9,882 nucleotides of DNA, from NCBI GenBank assembly GCA_903953455.1, contig CAJBJW010000298.1, positions 1 to 9,882 on the forward strand. The letters run 5' to 3'. The notes beneath the pieces were generated by a model. The model saw nothing but the letters and a program-made list of their open reading frames with translations. It did no database searches and was not told the DNA's origin. A program made the position numbers and the translations under genes. Shown here in pieces: positions 1-7,164 of the stretch (the stretch's first letter is position 1; each line of letters begins with the position of its first letter). Source of the stretch: an uncultured Pseudomonadota bacterium. GTDB lineage: Bacteria; Pseudomonadota; Gammaproteobacteria; Methylococcales; Methylomonadaceae.

Positions 1-746
1 GCTGCCTGCGCTTTTTTATAAAACTCCATGGCTTTAGGCATGTGCTGATTAAGTTGCTCGATGCGCGTCGCGTGCGCTGGATGCGTTGACATGAACTCAA
101 TTTGTTGATTACCTTGCGAGGCTTGCGCCATTTTTTGCCATAAAGTAATACTTTGCTGTGGATCAAAACCGGCTTTTGCCATTAAATCAACGCCTATAAT
201 ATCCGCTTCACTTTCGTGAATGCGACTATAAGGCATTAACACACCATATTGTGCGCCCAAACCAAGTAATCCTTGCGTTAGTGGACTCTGCCCAAGTTCA
301 GTTTGGCTAATCATGCTAAGGCCTTGCTGAACAGCCATTTCCTGTGAAGCACGTTCATTGCTGTGTCGCGCCAAAACGTGTCCGACTTCATGCCCCATCA
401 CAGCGGCCAGTTGATCTTGGTTATCAACAAGCTTCATCATCGCACTATGCACACCAATTTTATTACCCGGCAGCGCAAATGCATTCAAACTGGCATCCTC
501 AAAAACAACCACTTCCCAATTCACACCCAACTCACCTGTCACTGCTTGAGCGATACATTGAGCCGTTTGATTATATTGTGGATTATTGTTAATTGGCTTT
601 TGCTTTTTGAGTGTATCAAACGATTGCAATCCCATTTGATTAATTTGTGTATCCGGCAAAAAAATGAATTGACTGCGCCCTGTTGGGCTCGTCGCACAAG
701 CCGTTAACATCATACTAGTGATAATCCATCCAATTTTTTTACGCAT
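1..746 (-). CDS. M48 family lipoprotein metalloprotease (LoiP/YggG-like), C-terminus cut by window edge
   Basis: Zinc metalloprotease predicted to sit in the outer membrane facing the periplasm and to take part in envelope protein quality control. The visible 248 codons start with a lipoprotein signal: basic MRKK, a short hydrophobic stretch and lipobox L14-T-A-C17, with Ala at +2, which favours outer-membrane sorting. The zinc-binding HEVGH motif lies at residues 119-123 and the third-ligand motif ESEAD at 178-182. A THP motif follows at about 221-223, as in other M48 proteins. The E. coli relative LoiP has about 250 residues, so the stop is probably only a few codons outside the window. The ATG at 746 is preceded by AGGA four bases upstream. 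The gene starts 35 bp after the SPOR gene, so it probably belongs to the argS transcription unit. The family is certain; equivalence to LoiP rather than another small M48 lipoprotein is inference. Confidence 0.9.
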   Translation of the reverse strand, partial: MRKKIGWIITSMMLTACATSPTGRSQFIFLPDTQINQMGLQSFDTLKKQKPINNNPQYNQTAQCIAQAVTGELGVNWEVVVFEDASLNAFALPGNKIGVHSAMMKLVDNQDQLAAVMGHEVGHVLARHSNERASQEMAVQQGLSMISQTELGQSPLTQGLLGLGAQYGVLMPYSRIHESEADIIGVDLMAKAGFDPQQSITLWQKMAQASQGNQQIEFMSTHPAHATRIEQLNQHMPKAMEFYKKAQA

Positions 747-781
747 AACATCCTGCTTTTTTGATGAATACTGAATTGACA

Positions 782-1576
782 TTAACGCACGCCACCAATT
801 TCAGTGACAATGACATCAATTCCATTTTGACGCAGACGCGCCCTAACCGAACTTACGCTACTCATTTGCGAATAAGGGCCTATTTTAATTCGATTCCATA
901 CTACCTCACCTACTTTAGCTCTCTCAATACGCGCTTCAATTCCCATAGAGGCTAGATTAGCCCGCATTTTTTCCGCATCACTGGTATCTTTAAATGAGCC
1001 TGCTTGCATAATGTAGGTTGATGTTGACTTGGTCGCAGGTACAGCAGCTGAAACAGGCGCATCAATGGTTGAATCGATTGGTTGCGCGATATCAACGGGC
1101 GCAACATTGACATTAATGCGCTCTTCTCGAGCACGGGCTGTAATTTCTTGATCAGGAACTACGACTGCTTTTTCTGGCAAAATCGTATAAAAATCAAATT
1201 GTGGCATCGCATTTTCAAGCTCACTCATCGCTTCAGGCGTCAAATTCACTTCAGGTGGTTTTTCGAGTGTTTCAATAGCTTCTGGCGATAAACCCGATGG
1301 ATTTGGCTCAGTAGGATTTTCTTTTTCAGAAGATTTTAATGTCGGCACATTGACGCTCAAAGACGAATTACTCGCCGATGAATTAGGTAAAAATTGATGA
1401 AGCGTAAATTTCTTCATACCACCACCGCGCAAATAGACCAAAAAAACAACGACGCCAATAAGCGTTGCCGTAATGAGCATCCATTTTAAAGTGCCACCAC
1501 CACTATCTCTGTTACTATTCGCTCTTGCATTAGATCGTTTATGTCGCGAGCGCTGTTTATAATCTCGATTTGCCAT
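782..1576 (-). CDS. FtsN-like SPOR-domain inner-membrane protein
   Basis: Bitopic membrane protein of 264 residues with the FtsN plan. There is a short, very basic cytoplasmic tail (about 1-30, many Arg/Lys), a single transmembrane helix (about 31-49), a low-complexity periplasmic linker rich in Ser, Pro, Glu and Ala (50-180), and a C-terminal SPOR domain (about 187-264). The SPOR domain shows its opening motif YIMQAGSF and the later RIKIGPY. SPOR domains bind septal peptidoglycan stripped of stem peptides, so a role in cell division is likely. The start ATG overlaps the argS stop by one base (TAATG), which implies translational coupling; no strong ribosome site is seen. A SPOR/FtsN-like gene directly after argS is also known from pseudomonads, where hslVU follows; here an M48 protease gene follows instead. 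Whether it is the true FtsN or a paralogue such as a DedD-like protein cannot be told from sequence. Confidence 0.88.
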   Translation of the reverse strand: MANRDYKQRSRHKRSNARANSNRDSGGGTLKWMLITATLIGVVVFLVYLRGGGMKKFTLHQFLPNSSASNSSLSVNVPTLKSSEKENPTEPNPSGLSPEAIETLEKPPEVNLTPEAMSELENAMPQFDFYTILPEKAVVVPDQEITARAREERINVNVAPVDIAQPIDSTIDAPVSAAVPATKSTSTYIMQAGSFKDTSDAEKMRANLASMGIEARIERAKVGEVVWNRIKIGPYSQMSSVSSVRARLRQNGIDVIVTEIGGVR

Positions 1577-3336
1577 TACATTGCTTCTGGTGCGCTAATA
1601 CCAAGTAAAATTAATCCATTCACTAAAACCTGCTGAACGGAGCTAATTAAATTAAGTCTTGCGTTGCGTAGCGTTGCGCTTTCAACCAAAAATTGATGCG
1701 CATTGTAATAAGTATGAAAATCAGTGGCTAATTCACGTAAGTAGTTAATAAGTAAATGCGGTTCATACTGCGTGGCAGCACGTTCAATCACTTCAGGGTA
1801 ACGTGCGAGTGTTGTTAATAAAACAGATTCATGTTCAGCGCTCAGTTCAGGCAAGTTTGCCATACCTAGTTCAACATTGTGAATGTAACCTTTTTCTGGT
1901 AACTGTCTAAAGACGCTGCAAACACGGGCATGAGCGTACTGCACATAAAAAACAGGATTTTCATTTGATTTTGATGTAGCAAGCTCTAAATCAAAATCCA
2001 TGTGTTGTTCAGAGCGACGCATTACATAAAAAAATCGCGCCGCATCTCTGCCAACTTCACTACGCAACTCACGCAACGTCACAAAATCGCCCGAACGCGT
2101 TGACATTTGTACTTTTTCTTCACCACGCCATAAAGTGGCGAACTGAACTAAAAGAACGTGTAATTTATTTTCATCTGCGCCAAGTGCTGTCAATGCTGCT
2201 TTTACGCGTGCAATATAGCCATGATGATCCGCACCCCAAATATCAATTAGAACATCAAAACCACGCTCTAATTTATTCCAGTGATAAGCAATATCTGATG
2301 CAAAATACGTGTAATGCCCATTATCTCGAATGACTACTCGATCTTTTTCATCACCGAGTTCACTAGATTTAAACCAAATAGCACCGTCTTTTTCATACAG
2401 ATGATTATTTTCTCGCAGAACAGCTAACGCATTTTCAATTGAGCCGTCATCCATGAGAGAGCGCTCTGAAAACCACTGATGATACGTCACACCAAACTCT
2501 GCTAAATCCTCTTTAATATCTTCTAAGATGGCCGTTAAACCCACATCAAAGACAGTACGATAACCTTCCGCACCTAAAAGCTGTTTCGCACGTGCAATGA
2601 GCGAATCAATGTAAATTTCTTTGTCGCCGCCGTCAGTTTCATCCAAAGGTAAATTGGCGAAAACGATATCGTGAAGATGAACAAAATTTTTGCCCTGATT
2701 CGACACTAGATTTTGCGCGAGATCACGCACATATGCACCACGATAAGCATTACAAGGAAAGACCAATGTTTCACCACAGGCTTCTAAATAGCGTAGCCAA
2801 ACACTCGTCGCCAAAATATCCATTTGACGTCCTGCATCATTGACGTAATATTCTTTATGAACATCAAACCCAGTCGCCACTAATAAATTTGCAACCGCAG
2901 AACCATAAGCCGCGCCACGTCCATGACCTACATGTAGAGGTCCCGTTGGGTTTGCAGAAACAAATTCCACTTGGACTTTTTTGCCGCTGCCAATTTGGCT
3001 TAATCCAAATTGATTACCTTGTTGATGAATAGTGGAAATAATTTGATATTGCGCATTTGCATCAATAAAGAAATTGATAAAACCCGCTCCCGCGAGTTCA
3101 ATTTTCGAGACAATATCATTTGCCGGCATAGCCTCAATGAGTTGCTGCGCAAGTTGACGTGGGTTAGTTTTAGCCGATTTTGCTAACACTAACGCGATAT
3201 TTGTCGCAAAATCACCATGCGAACTGTCACGCGTGCGCTCAACGTGAATAGTTGGATTTAGAGTATTATCTAAAATACCATTTGCTTGTAAAGTCGTTAG
3301 CGCCTTTGAAATCAGCGTTTCGAGTGTTTTTTTCAT
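1576..3336 (-). CDS. argS: Arginyl-tRNA synthetase
   Basis: Class I aminoacyl-tRNA synthetase that charges tRNA-Arg in the cytoplasm. From the chosen ATG the protein is 586 residues, within the usual bacterial range. It has the N-terminal Add1-type domain with SHGDFATN (about 39-46), then VEFVSANPTGPLHVGHGRG containing the HIGH signature as HVGH (135-138). The KMSK loop is the degenerate VQMSTRSG form, and the helical anticodon-binding (DALR) domain ends in SAPEAM. A longer frame begins with TTG at 3354 and adds six residues (MTIRNL). I prefer the ATG at 3336 because homologues begin at this level and because the candidate promoter places the transcript start only a few bases from the TTG. 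Neither start has a clear Shine-Dalgarno sequence. The stop overlaps the next gene's start by one base. Upstream is tsaB, with a 73-bp gap to this start. Confidence 0.97.
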   Translation of the reverse strand: MKKTLETLISKALTTLQANGILDNTLNPTIHVERTRDSSHGDFATNIALVLAKSAKTNPRQLAQQLIEAMPANDIVSKIELAGAGFINFFIDANAQYQIISTIHQQGNQFGLSQIGSGKKVQVEFVSANPTGPLHVGHGRGAAYGSAVANLLVATGFDVHKEYYVNDAGRQMDILATSVWLRYLEACGETLVFPCNAYRGAYVRDLAQNLVSNQGKNFVHLHDIVFANLPLDETDGGDKEIYIDSLIARAKQLLGAEGYRTVFDVGLTAILEDIKEDLAEFGVTYHQWFSERSLMDDGSIENALAVLRENNHLYEKDGAIWFKSSELGDEKDRVVIRDNGHYTYFASDIAYHWNKLERGFDVLIDIWGADHHGYIARVKAALTALGADENKLHVLLVQFATLWRGEEKVQMSTRSGDFVTLRELRSEVGRDAARFFYVMRRSEQHMDFDLELATSKSNENPVFYVQYAHARVCSVFRQLPEKGYIHNVELGMANLPELSAEHESVLLTTLARYPEVIERAATQYEPHLLINYLRELATDFHTYYNAHQFLVESATLRNARLNLISSVQQVLVNGLILLGISAPEAM

Positions 3337-3367
3337 GAGGTTACGAATAGTCAAAAAATTAGGACGT

Positions 3368-3396
3368 ATTATCCATTAAAGCGGTTAATTTATCCA
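3368..3396 (-). promoter_or_regulatory. Candidate sigma-70 promoter for argS
   Basis: On the minus strand a -35-like TGGATA (3391-3396) is separated by 17 bases from a -10-like GATAAT (3368-3373). These match the consensus at 4/6 and 5/6 positions. Transcription would begin near 3361, giving a leader of about 25 bases before the argS ATG. An 11-bp tandem repeat lies just upstream of the -35. The assignment rests only on consensus match and position; read-through from the pqiB-pqiC-tsaB unit is also possible because no terminator is visible between tsaB and argS. Confidence 0.4.
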
Positions 3397-3400
3397 TTTT

Positions 3401-3422
3401 AACGCGTATTTAACGCGTATTT
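3401..3422. repeat. Perfect 11-bp tandem duplication (AACGCGTATTT x2)
   Basis: The plus strand reads AACGCGTATTT twice in a row, at 3401-3411 and 3412-3422. The stop codon of tsaB (3410-3412) lies on the junction. Removing one copy would leave the same TsaB C-terminus, so the duplication is neutral for the protein. Each unit contains the palindrome ACGCGT. It lies 4 bp upstream of the candidate argS -35 hexamer. Confidence 0.85.
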
Positions 3423-4117
3423 TCCGCATTTAATTTTGCATTTTTGCGTTCAATTTCAGTTTGCGCCACTTTATCACGCAAGTAAACAGGCTGGGCGTCT
3501 TCTGCGCAAACCACTCGCCCTTGATGAAATCCATGCACACCCAGTGTTGCAATCGTACTCGCTTGCGGCAACACATCATGCTCAATTTCCAATACCCAGC
3601 CTTGAGTATGCGCACTTAATTCATTTTCATAAACTGCCCAACCTGAACCAATACCTGCCGCATGACGCAGAGGGAAAATGAGGTCATTGACGTGAGCAAC
3701 TACTTCTTCTCCAATTATTTCCACAACGCCTTCGACATTTCTCTCATAAACGCCCCAAAAAACTTCGCCAATTCGCGCATCCATCGCAACAAAACTCAAT
3801 GCCATTGTTGAATACTGTTGCGCCAGTGCGGCTAAAGTAGATACAGGAACAACCGGTAAATCTGCACCAAAAGCAAGGCCTTGCACCACGCCAGTGGCAA
3901 TTCGCAAACCAGTAAACGATCCGGGTCCGCAACCAAAAGCCAACGCATCTAGCTGAGTTAATTTGATATCCGCTTCCTTTAGTAGCGAATCCACCATTGG
4001 CAGCAATAATTTAGTGTGAGCCTTGGGCGTAATTTCAAATCGCTGATGAATCTCGCCATCGATGAATAAAGCCGCCGAACACGCCTGTGTGGAGGTGTCA
4101 ATAGACAGTAATTTCAT
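3410..4117 (-). CDS. tsaB: tRNA threonylcarbamoyladenosine biosynthesis protein TsaB
   Basis: Component of the TsaB-TsaD-TsaE complex that transfers the threonylcarbamoyl group to A37 of ANN-decoding tRNAs in the cytoplasm. TsaB is the non-catalytic ASKHA-fold partner of TsaD. The 235-residue length is close to the E. coli protein (231). The N-terminus has the LSIDTST phosphate-1-like strand, and residues 62-72 carry the family signature GCGPGSFTGLR followed by ATGVVQGLA. The ATG lies 3 bp after the pqiC stop with no strong ribosome site, suggesting translational coupling to pqiC. The stop codon lies at the junction of an 11-bp tandem repeat. Finding this essential tRNA-modification gene at the end of a pqiBC unit, rather than beside rimI, is a mild oddity of context. 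Confidence 0.96.
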   Translation of the reverse strand: MKLLSIDTSTQACSAALFIDGEIHQRFEITPKAHTKLLLPMVDSLLKEADIKLTQLDALAFGCGPGSFTGLRIATGVVQGLAFGADLPVVPVSTLAALAQQYSTMALSFVAMDARIGEVFWGVYERNVEGVVEIIGEEVVAHVNDLIFPLRHAAGIGSGWAVYENELSAHTQGWVLEIEHDVLPQASTIATLGVHGFHQGRVVCAEDAQPVYLRDKVAQTEIERKNAKLNAENTR

Positions 4118-4120
4118 AAC

Positions 4121-4705
4121 TTAGAATGGGAAATTTTTTGAAAAATGTACTTCTTGTGCAAATTGCGCAAGTAATTGATTCATTGCTTTGACAACATACG
4201 CATAATTATCCTCAAGTAAGGCTTGCTCTAAAACTACGTTATCATGAGCGATGACTGCGTGTGTTTTTTCATTAAGTAGCGTCCAATTTGCTGATAGTAC
4301 TATAGATTTCCCCATCGTAATATCCAGCTGTGTCACATCAATTACCATTCGATAATCCACCATACCAAGCGTACTCCAAGGATAGGCTTTAAACCAAAAA
4401 TGAGGGTACACTGTTGCAAAGTCATTAGCGATGACTTCTGTCATATTTTGTTTTAATAACCCTGCCCATTGATGCTGTTCTGATAGAAGGAGTTTACCAT
4501 ACACATCACGTGTCACAATTTGTTTACGCTCAAGTACGGTTGGCAGTGTAATTTGTGTCACACCAATAAGTGGTTTTTTATCTGCGTGATTACTTTCACT
4601 CTTTGGAGGGGCAATCGCATCTAAACTGTAAAACTGAGTAGACACTGTCTCACATGCTTGCAATAAAAATGCACTAGCTAATGCGATAATTCTCATTTTT
4701 TTCAT
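4121..4705 (-). CDS. pqiC: PqiC/YmbA-like outer-membrane lipoprotein (ABC transport auxiliary lipoprotein family)
   Basis: Lipoprotein partner of the MCE protein PqiB. In E. coli, PqiC forms an outer-membrane ring that receives the end of the PqiB tube, and together they are thought to move lipids between the membranes. The 194-residue product starts with a lipoprotein signal (MKKMRIIALASAF) and lipobox L15-Q-A-C18; Glu at +2 is compatible with outer-membrane sorting. The FYSLDA stretch shortly after the lipobox fits the N-terminal strand of the ABC_trans_aux (formerly DUF330) domain, which fills the rest of the protein. The start codon overlaps the pqiB stop as ATGA. A very strong Shine-Dalgarno, AGGAGGAGG at 4710-4718, is written into the final Glu codons of pqiB. 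The assignment rests on the lipobox, the domain pattern and the position after pqiB. Confidence 0.88.
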   Translation of the reverse strand: MKKMRIIALASAFLLQACETVSTQFYSLDAIAPPKSESNHADKKPLIGVTQITLPTVLERKQIVTRDVYGKLLLSEQHQWAGLLKQNMTEVIANDFATVYPHFWFKAYPWSTLGMVDYRMVIDVTQLDITMGKSIVLSANWTLLNEKTHAVIAHDNVVLEQALLEDNYAYVVKAMNQLLAQFAQEVHFSKNFPF

Positions 4706-6294
4706 TTGGCCTCCTCCTCTGTTTTCCCGCGCACAACAGATTCAGGATGTTGCGCTAAATAATCCGTTAATTGTTTTACCGATCCTGCCGCTTGTGTTAA
4801 CTCTTGCAATAGTTGCTCAAGCTGATAATGCGTAGTTGCGCCTGCTTCAAAATTACTCAACGCTTTCTGCGCGGTAATTAATGTTTTATCTGCACTGCCA
4901 AGGGTACCTTTTGCAACTGTGAGTGTATCGGTTGCCGCGTGCGTTGTGCCTTGCAAACCTTGGAGTGTTTTATTGATTTCCTGTGTCAAATCTTCAAGCG
5001 GCAATTTCGCAATTTTATCCATAATGATATTTGCAGAATGCGTAAATTGATCAAGTGAACTCACCGTAGTGGGAAACTCGGGATAAAAACTACGCTTTTG
5101 ACTTAGATTAATTTTACTTTTCACATGAAAATCTAAATCCACAAGCAATTGCCCCGTCAGCAAACTACCCGTTTGCAACTGCGCTCGCAGACCTTTTTCA
5201 ATAAGTTGATTAACCATTTCTTGGGGTGGAATGTTGGCATCTGGATTCACATTTTTAATACGTTCTGGTTGAATTTCAACAACAACAGGAATTCGAATAT
5301 CCGCCGTTTTATCATCAAGCTCCAAACTGACACTTAAGACTTTACCAACAGGATAACCACGCAACTGCACTGGGGCACCTTCTGTTAAACCACGGACTGA
5401 ACCATTAAAATACATTACATAATGCAGCGTATTGTTGTAGGTAATTTCAGTTGACGCTTCGTATGTGTCAAACAAAGGGTATATCGTATTTTCATGTTGA
5501 ATACTTTCCACGCCATCATCCGCTGATGCGCGAAAAGCGATCCCACCACTAAGCATTGAAATTAAAGGCCCTGTTCGAACTTTAAACCCATCCGCACCCG
5601 CCGATAAATCAATACCACTATCGATCCAAAAACGCGTATTTTTACGAATAAATTGATCATAAGGTTTATTTATAAAAATAGTTAATCGAATGGCATCAGC
5701 CGCAGCAGACAGTTCATGCGTCAATACTTGCCCTACCGTAATACCGTGAAAATTAATCGGTGTTCCGGTACGCATCGAGCCTAAATTATTCGTTTCTAAA
5801 ATATATTGCGTGCCTTCAGCATTGGCTTTTAGCGGAGGAGGCAAACTTAAGCCCGTAAAATGTCGAGCCGATTCACCATTGCCGGGTTTCACTTCAATAT
5901 ATGCCCCAGAAATTAATGTGCCTAGCCCTGAAATCCCACCTAAACCAACTTGTGGACGAACCACCCAAAATAACGAGTTTTCATTTAAATAATTTGTCGC
6001 GCTCGCATTCATTTGTGCTGTGACAACAATAGTTTTCATATCGCTATTAATACTAATTGCCGTTACTTTACCCACTTCAACATCCAAATATTTGATTTTC
6101 GTTTTATCCACTTCAAGCCCTTCAGCTGTTGGAAAATCAATCGTCACCACAACGCCTTTTTCAGAAAACGATTTATAAATTAACCAACCGCTAACCAAAA
6201 CAGCAATAATTGGCAGAAGCCAAATAAAGGATAATTCAGATTTTTTATTCAGACTGATATCGCTAATATCGTAATCGTCATTAAACTCTGTCAT
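4702..6294 (-). CDS. pqiB: PqiB-like MCE (MlaD-family) membrane protein
   Basis: Inner-membrane-anchored MCE protein of 530 residues; E. coli PqiB has 546. After an acidic N-terminal tail, a single transmembrane helix spans about residues 22-40. Three MCE domains follow at about 46-137, 161-256 and 288-391. They show recurring features such as VKYLxVxVGKV-like (KIKYLDVEVGKV), NFHGITVGQV and LRGYPVGKV strands. A C-terminal helical region (about 410-515) would form the needle that extends the tube towards PqiC. The family forms a hydrophobic tunnel across the periplasm for lipid transport. The ATG at 6294 has AGGTG five bases upstream. No pqiA (inner-membrane partner) lies next to it: the upstream 390 bp are non-coding and then comes a ferredoxin gene. 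Paraquat induction is a property of the E. coli operon and is not shown here. Confidence 0.93.
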   Translation of the reverse strand: MTEFNDDYDISDISLNKKSELSFIWLLPIIAVLVSGWLIYKSFSEKGVVVTIDFPTAEGLEVDKTKIKYLDVEVGKVTAISINSDMKTIVVTAQMNASATNYLNENSLFWVVRPQVGLGGISGLGTLISGAYIEVKPGNGESARHFTGLSLPPPLKANAEGTQYILETNNLGSMRTGTPINFHGITVGQVLTHELSAAADAIRLTIFINKPYDQFIRKNTRFWIDSGIDLSAGADGFKVRTGPLISMLSGGIAFRASADDGVESIQHENTIYPLFDTYEASTEITYNNTLHYVMYFNGSVRGLTEGAPVQLRGYPVGKVLSVSLELDDKTADIRIPVVVEIQPERIKNVNPDANIPPQEMVNQLIEKGLRAQLQTGSLLTGQLLVDLDFHVKSKINLSQKRSFYPEFPTTVSSLDQFTHSANIIMDKIAKLPLEDLTQEINKTLQGLQGTTHAATDTLTVAKGTLGSADKTLITAQKALSNFEAGATTHYQLEQLLQELTQAAGSVKQLTDYLAQHPESVVRGKTEEEAK

Positions 6295-6371
6295 TTTTCA
6301 CCTAGAAATATAACTATCGAAAATAAAATGGTGTGTCTTAGCATGTCGTTTATCATCTCATTTCATTTTGA

Positions 6372-6400
6372 AATATGGATTTATGCTATAAAAAAATCAA
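6372..6400 (-). promoter_or_regulatory. Candidate sigma-70 promoter for pqiB-pqiC-tsaB
   Basis: On the minus strand TTGATT (6395-6400) and CATATT (6372-6377) are separated by exactly 17 bases, each matching the sigma-70 consensus at 4/6 positions. It would give a leader of about 70 bases before the pqiB ATG. A perfect 14-bp palindrome begins 14 bp upstream of the -35. The region is so AT-rich that chance matches are likely, so this is only a candidate. Confidence 0.3.
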
Positions 6401-6413
6401 ATACCATTCTTGC

Positions 6414-6427
6414 GAATACATGTATTC
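6414..6427. repeat. 14-bp perfect palindrome GAATACATGTATTC
   Basis: The sequence equals its own reverse complement over 14 bp. It lies upstream of the candidate pqiB -35 hexamer, at about -50 relative to the predicted start, where a dimeric activator or repressor could bind. It does not match the LexA (CTGT-N8-ACAG) or the Fur 19-bp consensus. Confidence 0.6.
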
Positions 6428-6652
6428 TTATAGTGATTTTATCAAGAGGATGCGTAGGCGTGTGAAAATATTCACTGGGAAATGCGCTATGTGATTTTAG
6501 TTTATCGTGTTTAAACTTTTTTATAGGTTATTTTTAAGCATAAAATCTCATTTTAACCCATATAAAAACAACGTATTACTAAAATCACTAGGCAACATAT
6601 TTTGAAATTAATAACCCTGAAAACGCTATGATGAGGTTCATTCCAAACCAGA

Positions 6653-6664
6653 CTAAACGTTTAG
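6653..6664. repeat. 12-bp perfect palindrome CTAAACGTTTAG
   Basis: The sequence equals its own reverse complement over 12 bp and lies about 20 bp downstream of the ferredoxin stop. There is no unpaired loop and no T-run after it on the minus strand, so it does not look like a terminator; a protein-binding site is the alternative. Confidence 0.55.
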
Positions 6665-6684
6665 ATGAATTGAAGCTCAATCAA

Positions 6685-7098
6685 TTACAGTTTTTTACCA
6701 GTTACCCAATAAATTAATTCACTGATTGATTTATCATTCTGAATATATTTTTCGGCGTTACTATCGAGCAAATGGCTTTCGATAATTTTTTTAACATCAC
6801 TTTTTTGAACTTGTGAATACATAACACCACCGGGATACACCAAAATATTAGGCCCCAAAGAACAAGGTCCAGCGCAGTCCATTCCACTAATGACAATTTC
6901 ATCAAATAAGTTACGCTCATTGATTTCAAAAATAAATTCATTAAGAATATCAATACCACCGCGCCCTGCACAACTTCCACAAGGATGCGTACCCTCTTCT
7001 CGTTCTGTCGTGCAAACAAAAACGTGACCCTTCGGTTTGCTTGATTTTTTAGATTCTTCTTTTTCACTGTCTGATTTGGATTTGAAAAAATTGAACAT
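6685..7098 (-). CDS. Thioredoxin-like [2Fe-2S] ferredoxin
   Basis: Small iron-sulfur electron carrier of the thioredoxin-fold [2Fe-2S] ferredoxin family (Clostridium pasteurianum and Aquifex type), expected in the cytoplasm. Of 137 residues, 1-24 form a Lys/Ser/Glu-rich charged tail and the domain starts at HVFVC (Cys29). Likely cluster ligands are Cys29, Cys43 (in GSCAGRGG), Cys75 and Cys79 (DCAGPCSLGP). NILVYPGGVMYSQV and the DVKKIIESHL helix complete the family pattern. Cys40 is an additional cysteine three residues before Cys43. A C-terminal extension of about 25 residues (from about 113) follows the fold. The ATG at 7098 has AGGA at 7107-7110, eight bases upstream. It has its own extended -10 promoter and non-coding DNA on both sides, so it is probably monocistronic. 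Its redox partner cannot be inferred from the neighbours. Confidence 0.92.
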   Translation of the reverse strand: MFNFFKSKSDSEKEESKKSSKPKGHVFVCTTEREEGTHPCGSCAGRGGIDILNEFIFEINERNLFDEIVISGMDCAGPCSLGPNILVYPGGVMYSQVQKSDVKKIIESHLLDSNAEKYIQNDKSISELIYWVTGKKL

Positions 7099-7164
7099 TG
7101 TATTTTTCCTATTAATTATTTTAAAAAAAGCAACCAGGGTTTATTTTGATTTTTATATCCATGC

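Larger units (their letters stand above)
6295..6684. other. 390-bp AT-rich intergenic region between the ferredoxin gene and pqiB
   Basis: No open reading frame with a believable start, length or ribosome site occurs on either strand; the longest attractive plus-strand candidate is 14 codons. The region contains a 14-bp perfect palindrome (6414-6427), a 12-bp perfect palindrome (6653-6664), three copies of GTGATTTTA (two plus, one minus), a GTGAA-4-TTCAC inverted repeat (6462-6475), an AT-only hairpin (6541-6555) and a candidate pqiB promoter (6372-6400). I see no convincing rho-independent terminator for the ferredoxin gene. Overall it reads as a regulatory spacer; an undetected small RNA is possible. 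Confidence 0.6.

Noticed and set aside
344..707. Overlapping plus-strand open frames opposite the M48 gene
   Set aside because: They lie antisense to a gene with clear catalytic motifs and show no recognisable domain or ribosome site.
3359..3397. Minus-strand 12-codon leader ORF (MDKLTALMDNTS) before argS
   Set aside because: It has no ribosome site, starts upstream of the predicted argS transcript start, and contains no arginine codons or attenuator-like hairpin.
6450..6494. Plus-strand mini-ORF of 14 codons (MRRRVKIFTGKCAM) in the pqiB upstream gap
   Set aside because: A purine-rich AGAGG overlaps the start codon with no proper spacing, the peptide resembles nothing I know, and such a length arises easily by chance.
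6541..6555. TAAAAT-CTC-ATTTTA hairpin
   Set aside because: The stem is almost entirely A/T with a 3-base loop and is expected by chance in this AT-rich spacer.
7118..7140. AACCCTGGTTGC followed by a T7 tract in the ferredoxin leader as an attenuator
   Set aside because: The only pairing (AACC with GGTT) leaves a 2-base loop, so no stable stem can form before the T-run.
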